From Thalassotalea marina (GTDB taxonomy: Bacteria; Pseudomonadota; Gammaproteobacteria; Enterobacterales; Alteromonadaceae): a DNA stretch of 64,000 bases. Shown one piece after another: positions 1-9,702 of the stretch. The stretch lies in the NCBI RefSeq assembly GCF_014656435.1, contig NZ_BNCK01000005.1, positions 248,001 to 312,000 of the forward strand, read 5' to 3'. The notes under the pieces are model-generated. The model made no database searches, was not told the DNA's origin, and saw only the letters and a list, made by a program, of their open reading frames with translations. Position 1 is the stretch's first letter; each line of letters begins with the position of its first letter. A program made the position numbers and the translations under genes.

Positions 1-740
1 GTTATACCACATCTCACCCTGTTGAATTTACTGACGATATCATTGATGTTTATCAAGACGTTCCTGAGCTTGTTAGCCACTTACATTTACCGGTTCAAAC
101 AGGCTCTGACCGTATTCTAATGCAAATGAAGCGCGCTCATACTGCACTTGAATATAAATCTAAAATTCGCCGTTTGCGTAAAGCACGTCCTGACATCTGC
201 ATGTCATCAGACTTTATCGTTGGCTTCCCAGGTGAAACCGACCAAGACTTTGAAGCAACGATGAACTTAATCAAAGACGTTGATTTTGATTTAAGTTTTA
301 GTTTTATTTACAGCGCTCGACCAGGTACGCCAGCGGCTGACTTGCCTGATGATGTTACCGATGAAGTGAAAAAACAGCGTTTGCAAATTTTACAAGATCG
401 CATTAATCAACAAGCATTGCGCATCGCACGTCAAATGTTAGATACAGAGCAACGTATTCTTGTTGAAGGGCCATCTAAGAAAAACCCGATGGAGCTTCGT
501 GGTCGTACGGAAAACAACCGCATCGTCAACTTTGAAGGTCCACACTCTGTGATTGGTCAATTTGTTGATGTAAAGATTACCGATGTATACGCTAACTCAT
601 TACGTGGTGACTTAGTCCGCATGGAAAAAGATATGGGGTTACGTATCGCACATTCGCCAGCTGATATATTGTCAAATAGCCATCACAACACGCCAAGTCC
701 AGAAGTAAATGACTTAGGCGTTGGCACGTTCACGCCGTAA
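1..740 (+). CDS. miaB: tRNA-2-methylthio-N6-dimethylallyladenosine synthase MiaB, 3' part
   Basis: Radical-SAM methylthiotransferase that adds the 2-methylthio group to i6A37 of tRNAs reading UNN codons. The gene enters from the left edge, so the N-terminal domain and the CxxxCxxC cluster motif are outside; about 245 residues are visible. Reading from base 3 gives [14 protein letters not shown] and then [14 protein letters not shown], typical of the second half of the MiaB radical-SAM barrel, followed by [12 protein letters not shown]. The last 70 or so residues form the TRAM RNA-binding domain. It heads the conserved order miaB-ybeZ-ybeY-corC-lnt, with 15 bases to the next start. The family call is secure; only the 5' truncation by the window limits it. 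Confidence 0.96.
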   Translation, partial: YTTSHPVEFTDDIIDVYQDVPELVSHLHLPVQTGSDRILMQMKRAHTALEYKSKIRRLRKARPDICMSSDFIVGFPGETDQDFEATMNLIKDVDFDLSFSFIYSARPGTPAADLPDDVTDEVKKQRLQILQDRINQQALRIARQMLDTEQRILVEGPSKKNPMELRGRTENNRIVNFEGPHSVIGQFVDVKITDVYANSLRGDLVRMEKDMGLRIAHSPADILSNSHHNTPSPEVNDLGVGTFTP

Positions 741-755
741 ATAAGGACTTGATTC

Positions 756-1865
756 TTGAGTAATATTGTTACTGAAAGTTTGAAATTAATGCCTGTTGAT
801 AACAACAGGCAAGCGAACCTTTGTGGCCCAATGGATGACAATCTTAAAGCGATTGAGCGCCGCCTTGGGGTAGAAATTAGTTATAGAGCCAATGACTTTC
901 GTGTACTAGGTGAAGTTAACAACGTTAAAGCGGTAGTTAAACTACTTAAAGATTTATACGTTGAAACTGAAACCGTGAAAGGCAAAGAAACCACCATTAC
1001 TGATGAAATGGTGCATTTAGCAATTCTAGACGCCAATGTGTTAGAACAAGCGCCAACAAAAGTTGATGTTGACTACGAACAAATGGTCACTATCAAAACG
1101 AAACGGGGCTTAGTCAAACCAAGAAACAAAAATCAATCGGCATACGTGCAAAATGTGCTAACCAATGATATCAGTTTTGGTATAGGCCCTGCTGGTACAG
1201 GTAAAACCTATTTAGCAGTAGCATGTGCAGTTGACGCATTAGAACGACAAGAAGTCCGCCGTATTTTACTGACTCGTCCAGCCGTTGAAGCTGGCGAAAA
1301 GTTAGGTTTTTTACCCGGTGATTTATCACAAAAAGTTGACCCTTACCTTCGCCCTTTATACGACGCATTGTTTGAAATGCTTGGCTTTGAGAAAGTAGAA
1401 AAGCTGATTGAAAGAAGTGTCATTGAAATTGCACCACTGGCATACATGCGTGGTAGAACTCTTAATGATGCGTTCATTATTTTGGATGAAAGCCAAAATA
1501 CGACAGTTGAACAAATGAAAATGTTCTTAACCCGTATAGGTTTTAATTCACGTGCGGTGATCACTGGTGACATTACCCAGGTTGACTTACCTCGCGGCCA
1601 AAAATCAGGTTTACGTCACGCCATTGAGGTACTTGACGATATTCCTGGGGTGAGCTTTAACTTCTTTATGTCAAAAGATGTGGTTCGTCACCCTGTTGTA
1701 GCTCGCATTGTTGAAGCGTACGACAAATATGAAACTAAGGCCAACCGCATTAAAGAAGAAAAAAGACGTCAAGCAGAGCTTGAAAAACAGCAAACAGCAA
1801 ACCCTGTTGCTAATGTTGCATCAAGTGATACAGCGCCTAACAAAGCAGATAACGAGCAAGCTTAA
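756..1865 (+). CDS. ybeZ: PhoH-like ATPase YbeZ
   Basis: Cytoplasmic PhoH-family P-loop ATPase (369 aa) that works with YbeY in RNA/ribosome metabolism; its exact reaction is not settled in the family. Walker A GPAGTGKT is near residues 143-150 and Walker [11 protein letters not shown] near 240. An N-terminal KH-like segment precedes the ATPase core, and the C-terminus is a charged K/E/Q-rich tail. The start is TTG, supported by AAGGAC about seven bases upstream and by position right after miaB. The stop overlaps the next start (TAATG), indicating translational coupling with ybeY. Confidence 0.95.
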   Translation: MSNIVTESLKLMPVDNNRQANLCGPMDDNLKAIERRLGVEISYRANDFRVLGEVNNVKAVVKLLKDLYVETETVKGKETTITDEMVHLAILDANVLEQAPTKVDVDYEQMVTIKTKRGLVKPRNKNQSAYVQNVLTNDISFGIGPAGTGKTYLAVACAVDALERQEVRRILLTRPAVEAGEKLGFLPGDLSQKVDPYLRPLYDALFEMLGFEKVEKLIERSVIEIAPLAYMRGRTLNDAFIILDESQNTTVEQMKMFLTRIGFNSRAVITGDITQVDLPRGQKSGLRHAIEVLDDIPGVSFNFFMSKDVVRHPVVARIVEAYDKYETKANRIKEEKRRQAELEKQQTANPVANVASSDTAPNKADNEQA

Positions 1866-2332
1866 TGTTGACTCATCAGTTAGACCTTCAAATCGCCATT
1901 GATGAAAAAAACCTACCCAGCGCAGAAGATTTTCAACGCTGGGTAGATGTAGCTTTATCTGCAGCTAGCAGCCCTTTTGAACTGACTATACGCGTTGTTG
2001 ATAGCCAAGAAAGCCAAGCATTGAATAGCCAATATCGCGGTAAAGATAAACCGACTAATGTGTTGTCTTTCCCGTTTGAAGTACCCGAAGGTGTTGAAAT
2101 CAATTTATTAGGTGATTTAATTATTTGTGCGCCCGTGGTTGAACAAGAAGCTATTGAACAACGCAAAAAAACTAACGATCACTGGGCTCATATGGTCATT
2201 CATGGCTGTTTGCATTTACTAGGTTACGATCACATTGATGATGACGAAGCCGAAGAAATGGAAGCACTGGAAATAGAAAAATTAAACATGTTAGCCATAA
2301 ATAACCCTTATATTATCGTGGATAATAATTAA
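1865..2332 (+). CDS. ybeY: Endoribonuclease YbeY
   Basis: Single-strand endoribonuclease, metal dependent, needed for 16S rRNA 3'-end maturation and ribosome quality control. The protein is 155 aa, the usual length. The zinc motif [11 protein letters not shown] lies near residues 112-122 and is followed by an acidic stretch DDDEAEEME. The ATG shares one base with the ybeZ stop. Its place between ybeZ and corC is the standard gammaproteobacterial arrangement. Confidence 0.97.
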   Translation: MLTHQLDLQIAIDEKNLPSAEDFQRWVDVALSAASSPFELTIRVVDSQESQALNSQYRGKDKPTNVLSFPFEVPEGVEINLLGDLIICAPVVEQEAIEQRKKTNDHWAHMVIHGCLHLLGYDHIDDDEAEEMEALEIEKLNMLAINNPYIIVDNN

Positions 2333-2405
2333 ATTTTTCTTGAATTGTTTGAAAAAACTATAGAAACTACAAGACCTACTTTTTTAAAGGAAAAAATACT
2401 GCTCT

Positions 2406-3284
2406 ATGAGCGATGACAACCCCCACTCTAGCAACGGCTCTGCAAACAAAACACTGTTAGACAAATTTGTACAGTTGTTTACTGGAGAGCCGAAGAACAA
2501 AGACGCACTGGTTGAAGTACTAAATGATGCTGAAGACCGTGAGTTAATAAAACCTGAAACTAAGCTAATGATTGAAGGCGTGCTAGAAGTTTCAGACATG
2601 CGTGTAAGAGACATTATGATCCCTCGCTCGCAAATGATCACCCTAGATATAAACTCTCCATTAACTGATTCCTTACCAATTATTTTAGAGTCAGGCCACT
2701 CTCGCTTCCCCGTTATCAATGACGATATTGATCATATAGAGGGAATATTATTGGCCAAAGACCTGCTCGCATATGGTTTTGAACAACAAGAAATACCAGC
2801 GACGTTAAAAGATGTTATTCGTCCTGCGATTATTGTGCCCGAGAGTAAAAAAGTAGAGCCTCTTTTAAAAGAATTTCGCTCGCAACGTTATCATATGGCC
2901 ATTGTTGTTGATGAATATGGTGGGGTTTCGGGTGTCGTTACTATTGAAGACATCTTAGAACTTATCGTTGGTGAAATTGAAGATGAAACCGATGATGAAA
3001 TTGAAGAAGATATTAAACACCTTGCCGGCCAAGTGTACCAAGTTAAAGCGTTAACAGAACTCGAAGATTTTAACGAGTACTTCAATGCTCAATTTGATGA
3101 AAATGATTTTGATACTATTGGCGGTTTAGTGCTGCATAAGTTTGGTCATATGCCGAAAAAAGGTGAAGAAATTTCTATCGATCGTTTTGAATTTAAAGTC
3201 ACATCAGCCGATAGTCGCCGTTTATTAACGGTTCAACTCACTGTACCTAAAAATCACAAAGTGACAGGTAAACCTACCGAATAA
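2406..3284 (+). CDS. corC: CorC/YbeX, CBS-domain magnesium/cobalt efflux-associated protein
   Basis: 292-aa cytoplasmic protein of the CorC/HlyC family. Two CBS domains occupy roughly residues 65-190 (MRVRDIMIPRSQM, then VVDEYGGVSGVVTIEDILE), followed by an acidic linker (EIEDETDDEIEED) and a C-terminal CorC_HlyC transporter-associated domain. There is no membrane DUF21 domain, as in E. coli YbeX. Known roles are Mg/Co efflux via CorA and, more recently, ribosome maturation. The nearest purine-rich site (AAAGGA) is 15-20 bases before the ATG, so initiation may be weak. It lies five bases before lnt. Confidence 0.93.
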   Translation: MSDDNPHSSNGSANKTLLDKFVQLFTGEPKNKDALVEVLNDAEDRELIKPETKLMIEGVLEVSDMRVRDIMIPRSQMITLDINSPLTDSLPIILESGHSRFPVINDDIDHIEGILLAKDLLAYGFEQQEIPATLKDVIRPAIIVPESKKVEPLLKEFRSQRYHMAIVVDEYGGVSGVVTIEDILELIVGEIEDETDDEIEEDIKHLAGQVYQVKALTELEDFNEYFNAQFDENDFDTIGGLVLHKFGHMPKKGEEISIDRFEFKVTSADSRRLLTVQLTVPKNHKVTGKPTE

Positions 3285-3289
3285 ATAAC

Positions 3290-4882
3290 ATGGGCAAACG
3301 ACTAAACAATATTGTTGACACTGTGTCAAACAAACGACTGTGGGCGAGTGTTTTATGTGGTGCAAGTTTAGTGTTTGCCTACGCTCCTTTTTCTCTTTGG
3401 TGGTTAACACTACTGGTACTACCTTGCTGGATTTACTACGTAAACTATCAAGTAACACAAAGCACTACCCCAGTTAAAACGGCTACTCAACATGGCTTTG
3501 GTTTTGGTTTTGGTTGGTTTGGTACAGGGATCAGCTGGGTTCATGTAAGTATCGCTGAATTTGGCGGCGTCCCCTTGGTGGTATCTATTGCCTTGATGAT
3601 ACTGCTTTGTTTGTATTTGGCATTATTCCCAGCCGCTGCACTGTATGCTACGGCTAAAATATCAGACAAACTAAAACGCCCAACCTTGTGGTGGTTATTG
3701 GCACCAACTTGGCTATTAGCTGAATATCTTCGCAGTGTTTTTCTAACTGGCTTTCCCTGGCTTTCATTGGGGTACAGCCAAATGGACTCCCCATTGTCTA
3801 TACTCGCTCCCATAATTGGCGAGATAGGCATCACCTTTGTCATCACCATTTTTGCTGTCTCGTTGTTTTATCTAAGTCATAAAAAGGTAAAACTAGCCAG
3901 TGCAGCATTAAGCAGTATTTTAATACTTATCATCCTTGGCTATAACGCAACTTGGGTTACTGATACAGGTAAAACGACCCGCATTGCCCTTGTTCAAGGA
4001 AATATTGAACAGTCAATTAAGTGGCAACCTGATCAGCAATGGCCAACAATGCTGAAATACTTAGATTTGAGCCGCGTAAACTATGATGCTGATATTATCG
4101 TTTGGCCTGAATCTGCAGTGGCTTCCATTGAAACTTTAAGCACTACACAAGAATTTTTAGATGTTGCCAACCGCTCTGCCGCGTTAAATAACACCGCCAT
4201 TATCACCGGTATTATTAATTATTATTTTGAAACGGAAAGATATTTTAATGCGCTGATTGTGTTGGGGAAAAAACACGCCGAAGACGACGAAGCCGCGTAT
4301 TATTACAATAATAAAAACCGCTACTACAAAAATCATTTATTGCCCATTGGTGAATTTGTCCCCTTTGGTGACCTATTAAGACCACTCGCTCCTTTGTTTA
4401 ATTTACCTATGTCATCATTTACCCGCGGTGACTATGTGCAAAACAATTTATTGGCCAATGGCATTCGACTATTACCATTGATTTGTTTTGAAATTGCCTT
4501 CCCTGCGCAGTTATCTGCTAACTTTACAAACCAGACTAATATTCTACTGACCGTCAGTAATGACGCCTGGTTTGGTAATTCTCACGGTCCGCATCAGCAC
4601 ATGGAAATTGCTAGGATGCGTTCGTTGGAGTTCGGCAGACCACTGGTGCGTTCAACTAACACAGGCGTAACTGCAATGACTAATCAATATGGTGAGATCG
4701 TTGAAATACTGCCGCAATTTGAGCAAGGGGTTATCAAGGCAGATTTACCTCTAGTATCTGGATTGACGCCATACGCTAGGTGGGGAGATTTACCCACTTA
4801 TATTTTTGCCTTGTTGTTAACATTAACAATAATTTTTACAACAATATGTAAAAATAAAAAACATCTAAATTCAAACAGTTAA
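3290..4882 (+). CDS. lnt: Apolipoprotein N-acyltransferase Lnt
   Basis: Inner-membrane enzyme that adds the third acyl chain to lipoproteins before Lol export. The 530-aa length is normal. About six hydrophobic segments cover residues 20-220, followed by a periplasmic nitrilase-like domain. The catalytic triad is visible: Glu in WPESAVAS (about residue 273), Lys in YYKNHLLPIGEFVPFG (about 345) and Cys in LICFEIAFP (about 398). The C-terminus has a final membrane helix. Starts five bases after corC. The several lipoproteins in this window would be its substrates. Confidence 0.97.
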   Translation: MGKRLNNIVDTVSNKRLWASVLCGASLVFAYAPFSLWWLTLLVLPCWIYYVNYQVTQSTTPVKTATQHGFGFGFGWFGTGISWVHVSIAEFGGVPLVVSIALMILLCLYLALFPAAALYATAKISDKLKRPTLWWLLAPTWLLAEYLRSVFLTGFPWLSLGYSQMDSPLSILAPIIGEIGITFVITIFAVSLFYLSHKKVKLASAALSSILILIILGYNATWVTDTGKTTRIALVQGNIEQSIKWQPDQQWPTMLKYLDLSRVNYDADIIVWPESAVASIETLSTTQEFLDVANRSAALNNTAIITGIINYYFETERYFNALIVLGKKHAEDDEAAYYYNNKNRYYKNHLLPIGEFVPFGDLLRPLAPLFNLPMSSFTRGDYVQNNLLANGIRLLPLICFEIAFPAQLSANFTNQTNILLTVSNDAWFGNSHGPHQHMEIARMRSLEFGRPLVRSTNTGVTAMTNQYGEIVEILPQFEQGVIKADLPLVSGLTPYARWGDLPTYIFALLLTLTIIFTTICKNKKHLNSNS

Positions 4883-4969
4883 TTATTTAAAGAAAATAAT
4901 TTACGTTAAAAAATAAACCATTTCCTGTGTTCCCTCGACCTACTAACTATTATTCGGGGGAATACAACA

Positions 4970-6244
4970 ATGATAAAAGATACCAGCGAACAAGATGTTC
5001 GTGTCACCACCAATACCAGTAAAAAGCCAAAACTTTATATCGCCCTAGCCTCTATCGTGTTTGTGGCAATTGCCGTATGGCAAATTGGCCCAGCGGTCGC
5101 TAAATGGGGTAAAGCGAACAATGTCGTAGCAAAAGATCGCGTAAGAATTGCCTCTGTTACTCGAGGCGATTTTACCCGAGATATTTCTGCGTTAGGACGT
5201 GTAGTCGCAGCGGTAAGTCCTACAGTATACGCACCTGCTGATGGCACTATTACTCTATTAATTGAAGCTGGCCATGAAGTGGAAGTTGACCAAGCACTAG
5301 CTAAACTTGATAGTCCAGAGTTGACCAACCGCCTGTTTCAAGAACAAGCAAATCTCGCCAATTTACAATCTCAACTTAAACGCCAAAAGATCCAAGCGAA
5401 AAAGCAACAACTTATCGACCAAAAGGCAGTTGACTTAGCGCAGGTAAGATTAACCTCAGCAAAACGTGAAAAACGACGTGCCGATCAAGGTTTTGAAAAA
5501 AGTGCTATCAGCCAAATAGATTATGAAAAGGCTCAAGATGAATTAGAAAATGCAAAACTACAATTTCAACATGCCAAACAGGATTCTAGCTTAAACAGAG
5601 AAAGCTTAGATTTCGACGGCGAGTCGTTATCACTAGACATAAAGCGTCAACAATTGCTTGTTGCTGAATTACAAAGACAAGTAGACGGGTTAACTATTCG
5701 TTCGCCAGTAAAAGGAATTGTTGGCAACTTAGCCACCAATAATAAAACCTTCCTTAGTAAAAATCAGGAAATACTAACCGTCGTTGATTTAAGTAACTTT
5801 GAGGTGGAAATTGATATTCCAGAAAGTTATGCCGACGACTTAGCCATCGGCATGGATGTCAACGTGCAATACGAACAAGCCGACTTTAGTGCTCGCTTGG
5901 TGACAATTTCCCCCGAAATACTGAACAATCAGGTTACCGGGCGAGTACGCTTCACTAACCAACCACCAAGAAATTTAAGACAAAATCAGCGCATCAACAC
6001 CCAAATAATTCTCGAACATAAAGCCGACGTATTACAAGTAAAACGAGGACAATTTCTCGATAGTAGTGGCGGTAGATATGTTTATCTGATCAATGACGAC
6101 ATGGCAATAAAAACACCAGTACGTTTAGGTGCCAGAAGTTTAAGCCATATAGAAATTCTTGAAGGTTTGAACGAAGGCCAGCAGGTGATTGTGTCAAACA
6201 CTGACCTATTTAACAGCGCAGAACAAGTGTTGCTGACACAGTAA
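4970..6244 (+). CDS. MacA/HlyD-type periplasmic adaptor protein
   Basis: Membrane-fusion protein of an ABC-type tripartite exporter. One N-terminal membrane segment lies around residues 22-45, then a biotinyl-lipoyl-like half (DGTITLLIEAGHEVEVDQ), a long coiled coil of about 100 residues rich in Lys/Gln/Ala, the second lipoyl half (VKGIVGNLATNNKTF) and a beta-barrel. 424 aa is typical. It is the first gene of a four-gene operon with an ATPase and two permeases, so it probably bridges them to an outer-membrane channel encoded elsewhere. Substrate unknown. The ATG follows GGGGGAA. Confidence 0.88.
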   Translation: MIKDTSEQDVRVTTNTSKKPKLYIALASIVFVAIAVWQIGPAVAKWGKANNVVAKDRVRIASVTRGDFTRDISALGRVVAAVSPTVYAPADGTITLLIEAGHEVEVDQALAKLDSPELTNRLFQEQANLANLQSQLKRQKIQAKKQQLIDQKAVDLAQVRLTSAKREKRRADQGFEKSAISQIDYEKAQDELENAKLQFQHAKQDSSLNRESLDFDGESLSLDIKRQQLLVAELQRQVDGLTIRSPVKGIVGNLATNNKTFLSKNQEILTVVDLSNFEVEIDIPESYADDLAIGMDVNVQYEQADFSARLVTISPEILNNQVTGRVRFTNQPPRNLRQNQRINTQIILEHKADVLQVKRGQFLDSSGGRYVYLINDDMAIKTPVRLGARSLSHIEILEGLNEGQQVIVSNTDLFNSAEQVLLTQ

Positions 6245-6272
6245 CCAACAAAAATATAAAAAGGAATATCCC

Positions 6273-6965
6273 ATGTTAGAGATGAAGAACATAAATAAAA
6301 TTTTTCAAACTGCAGACGTACAAACTCATGCGTTGCGAGATTTCAACTTAACGGTAAACGAAGGTGACTTTGTCAGTGTTACTGGGCCTTCTGGCTCAGG
6401 TAAAACCACTTTTTTAAACATTGCTGGTTTATTGGAAACCTACACCAGTGGCGATTTTTATTTAGATGGACAAAATGTCGGTATGTTAAATGACAGTGGA
6501 CGTTCAAAAATGCGTAATCAAAAGATAGGTTTTGTTTTTCAGGGTTTTAACCTAATCCCCGATCTAAACCTATTTTATAATGTTGACGTGCCGTTACGCT
6601 ATCGCGGCTTTAATGCCAAAGAACGCAAGCAGCGAATTGAAGAAAATTTAGCACGAGTAGGTTTAGCCTCTCGCATGAAACATGTGCCATCACAGCTCTC
6701 TGGAGGGCAGCAGCAACGTGTCGCTATTGCGAGGGCACTTGCTACTGACCCCCGTTTTTTACTCGCCGATGAGCCAACAGGTAACTTGGACTCTGAAATG
6801 GCCGACGGTGTAATGTCATTACTCGAAGATATTAACAAACAAGGCACCACCATCATTATGGTGACCCATGACCCAGAACTAGCATTGCGTGCTTCTCGCA
6901 GAATTCAGGTGAAAGACGGCAGGGTAAGTGAATTGGATATCGTGGCAGAAAAAGCCCTAGCCTAG
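6273..6965 (+). CDS. ABC transporter ATP-binding protein, MacB/LolD type
   Basis: 230-aa ATPase subunit with Walker A GPSGSGKT at residues 38-45, signature LSGGQQQRVAIARAL near 142 and Walker B FLLADEPTGNLDS near 160, followed by the H-loop in IIMVTHDPELAL. The PTGNLDS extension is characteristic of the MacB/LolD/FtsE class that drives mechanotransmission rather than transmembrane transport. It is preceded by AAGGAA and lies between the adaptor and two FtsX-like permeases. Confidence 0.92.
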   Translation: MLEMKNINKIFQTADVQTHALRDFNLTVNEGDFVSVTGPSGSGKTTFLNIAGLLETYTSGDFYLDGQNVGMLNDSGRSKMRNQKIGFVFQGFNLIPDLNLFYNVDVPLRYRGFNAKERKQRIEENLARVGLASRMKHVPSQLSGGQQQRVAIARALATDPRFLLADEPTGNLDSEMADGVMSLLEDINKQGTTIIMVTHDPELALRASRRIQVKDGRVSELDIVAEKALA

Positions 6966-6989
6966 CGCCGTTTATACTAAGGAGAGAAC

Positions 6990-8300
6990 ATGTTTAGTTA
7001 CTACATTAAAATTGCGTTGATCAGCATTAAACGCAATTGGGGTCTTAGCTCATTGATGATTTTAGCCATAGCTCTGGGTATTGGCGCTACCATGACTACA
7101 GTGACCGTCAATTATCTGATGTCTGCCGACCCTATTCCACATAAAAGCGATCAATTGTATTACGTGCGTTTAGATAGTTGGGACCCAAACAACCCATATA
7201 ATGAAGGGATCAGTCCACCTGCACAAATGACATATATTGATGCAACAAACTTGTTAAAAGCTAAAAAAGCGTACCGTCAAAATCTGTCATCACAAGCGTT
7301 TGGCGTTATCGAGCCACCTAACCCTGACGACTTGCCTTTATTTGTCTTTGGTCGCGCCAATTCGTCAGACTTCTTTGCCATGTTTGACGTACCATTTTTG
7401 TTTGGTTCACCCTGGGATGAAAATTCAGATCTTAGCAAAGAACAAGTCATCGTTTTAAGTAAACAAACCAATGACAGGTTATTTGGTGGCGAAAACTCAG
7501 TTGGAAAAACACTACGATTTGAAAGCAAAGTGTTCAAAGTTGTTGGAGTACTTGATCACTACGATCCAAAACCTAGGTATTTTGATATCAGCACAGGCGC
7601 GTTTGATGACCCAGCAGATTTCTATGTGCCTTTTAGTTTAATCGCAGAACAAGCAGTAAGACGCTCAGGCAACACTAATTGTTGGAAAACCTTTGGCGAC
7701 GGGTTTGAAGCATTTTTGGCATCAGAATGTATCTGGATCGCTTTTTGGGTTGAATTGCAAAACCAAGATCAAGTCGAAGCGTATCAAACGTTTTTAGACG
7801 CCTACGCCAATGAGCAGAAAAATTTTGGCCGATTTCCTAGGCCAATCGACAATCGACTTACCAATGTCACCGATTACATGGAAGAACGCGAAGTTGTTGC
7901 TGACGACGCCCGCATGATGATGGCAATGTCTTTTATGTTTTTAGTCGTGTGTTTACTTAACACGGTGGGTTTACTGCTGGCCAAATTTATTGGTAAAGCA
8001 CCGGAAATCGGCCTAAGGCAAGCACTGGGAGCAAGCCGTTCGACATTATTTTTACAATACATTATAGAGTCTGGCTGTATTGGCCTAGCTGGCGGTTTAC
8101 TTGGACTATTGTTCGCCTACTTAGGCCTACAAAGTGTTGAAACCCTGTACGGCAGTTATATGCAAGGATTGGCAACGTTAGATTTTAATATGGTGGTTTT
8201 TGCCATGGTATTGGCTTTGGTCTCTACGGTTATCGCTGGCATTTACCCTACTTGGCGCGCATGTCGCATTCAGCCAGCTCGTCAACTTAAGTGCCAGTAA
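6990..8300 (+). CDS. ABC transporter permease, MacB/FtsX family (first of two)
   Basis: 436-aa permease with the MacB topology: an N-terminal helix (about 15-40), a large periplasmic MacB_PCD domain of about 270 residues, then three C-terminal helices (about 305-425). The C-terminal part contains EIGLRQALGASRSTLF, the conserved FtsX/MacB coupling region. The periplasmic domain has two cysteines (NCWKTF and SECIW) that could form a disulphide. AAGGAGAG precedes the ATG. It probably forms a heterodimer with the next gene. Confidence 0.88.
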   Translation: MFSYYIKIALISIKRNWGLSSLMILAIALGIGATMTTVTVNYLMSADPIPHKSDQLYYVRLDSWDPNNPYNEGISPPAQMTYIDATNLLKAKKAYRQNLSSQAFGVIEPPNPDDLPLFVFGRANSSDFFAMFDVPFLFGSPWDENSDLSKEQVIVLSKQTNDRLFGGENSVGKTLRFESKVFKVVGVLDHYDPKPRYFDISTGAFDDPADFYVPFSLIAEQAVRRSGNTNCWKTFGDGFEAFLASECIWIAFWVELQNQDQVEAYQTFLDAYANEQKNFGRFPRPIDNRLTNVTDYMEEREVVADDARMMMAMSFMFLVVCLLNTVGLLLAKFIGKAPEIGLRQALGASRSTLFLQYIIESGCIGLAGGLLGLLFAYLGLQSVETLYGSYMQGLATLDFNMVVFAMVLALVSTVIAGIYPTWRACRIQPARQLKCQ

Positions 8301-8315
8301 AGCGAGGAATTATAT

Positions 8316-9530
8316 ATGTTAGAAATAGGTTTAATTTTTCGCGCACTGATGCGAAATAAAATTGGCGCTTTGTTGATTGCGCTGCAAATAGCATTAACTT
8401 TGGCCATTATGGTCAACGCCATATTCATGATCCAAGACAGAAATGTTCAGATGTCCCGCCCGAGTGGTTTAGACGAAAGTAATACCTTTTATTTAACCAA
8501 TACGGTATTTGGTGAGAACTACAATCTACAAGCCGCTTTACAAACAGACCTTCAAAAGTTACGCAATATGGATGGTATTGACAATGCAATACAAATCAAT
8601 GCCGTTCCTTTAAGTGACGGCGGCTGGAGCATGGGCTTAGCACGTGAACCTGGTGAAGACAAAAATTCCGTTGGTACAGCTATTTACATGGTTGATGAAC
8701 ATGGTATCGACACCTTAGGAGTAAATCTAATTGCCGGGCAAAATTTTACTCAGCAAGACATTGCGTGGCGTGGTGCACAAGACACCAAATGGCCACCTAA
8801 AGCGATAGTGACTAAGGCCTTAGCAACGTCGCTTTTTCCTGATGATTGGCAGTCTGCAGTAGGAAAAACCGTGTTTATTTCTAAAGACCAGCCTATGCAG
8901 ATTATTGGCATTGTCGAACAGTTACAAGCACCTTGGAATGGTTGGAGTGGTGTTGAACGCAGCACCTTAGTGCCATCGCAATTGGAATCAAAAAGTGCAA
9001 AATACTTTATCAGAACAGAAGCTGGCCGTCGTGATGAAATGATGGCAGCGGTAGAAAAGTTTTTATCTGAAAGCGATAAACAACGCATCATTCGACAAGT
9101 AATGACAGTAGAAGATACGCGAAAACAAAGTTACCAGCAGCATATAGCAACCAATAAAATTTTAACGACGGTAATTATTACCCTCACAATGATCACTGCT
9201 TTCGGCATTGTTGGTTTGGCGATATTTAGTATTAATCGTCGCACTAAACAAATAGGCACTCGAAGAGCTTTAGGTGCAACTCAATGGCAGATAATGCGCT
9301 ATTTCATGGTGGAAAACTTTATGATTTCAGCGGTAGGTGTCACCATAGGAGCCATAGGTGCAATCGCCCTTAACTACTGGTTAGTGAATACCTTCCAAAT
9401 TGATCCCATTAGTATCGATTTAATAATCTACGGCGTAATCGCGTTATTCATTGTTGGTCAACTCGCTGTGTTTTATCCAGCAAAACGTGCATCGTTAATA
9501 TCACCAGCTACTGCAACACGAACAACTTAA
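8316..9530 (+). CDS. ABC transporter permease, MacB/FtsX family (second of two)
   Basis: 404-aa paralogue of the preceding permease: N-terminal helix (about 15-38), periplasmic MacB_PCD domain and three C-terminal helices around residues 280-395, with KQIGTRRALGATQWQIM as the coupling-helix motif. Sequence divergence from its neighbour suggests a heterodimeric transporter, unlike MacB where one gene encodes both ATPase and permease. Start ATG follows GCGAGGAA. The operon ends at the hairpin 27 bases downstream. Confidence 0.87.
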   Translation: MLEIGLIFRALMRNKIGALLIALQIALTLAIMVNAIFMIQDRNVQMSRPSGLDESNTFYLTNTVFGENYNLQAALQTDLQKLRNMDGIDNAIQINAVPLSDGGWSMGLAREPGEDKNSVGTAIYMVDEHGIDTLGVNLIAGQNFTQQDIAWRGAQDTKWPPKAIVTKALATSLFPDDWQSAVGKTVFISKDQPMQIIGIVEQLQAPWNGWSGVERSTLVPSQLESKSAKYFIRTEAGRRDEMMAAVEKFLSESDKQRIIRQVMTVEDTRKQSYQQHIATNKILTTVIITLTMITAFGIVGLAIFSINRRTKQIGTRRALGATQWQIMRYFMVENFMISAVGVTIGAIGAIALNYWLVNTFQIDPISIDLIIYGVIALFIVGQLAVFYPAKRASLISPATATRTT

Positions 9531-9556
9531 CAAAAGTTAAACAGGTTGATCTCTTT

Positions 9557-9580
9557 GGCGCCTCATGGCGCCTTTTTTTT
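9557..9580 (+). terminator. Rho-independent terminator of the exporter operon
   Basis: GGCGCC-TCAT-GGCGCC hairpin followed by eight T residues, 27 bases after the second permease stop. Each arm is itself palindromic. Confidence 0.9.
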
Positions 9581-9702
9581 GAAAAAACAGTTTCCCCCAA
9601 AACGACAAAAATTGAATAAATGTTAAACACCCCAAAGTAAACTGAGTAATTTTTGTTTAACCTGATAAGATATATCTATCACGTATAACAAAAATATAAA
9701 AA

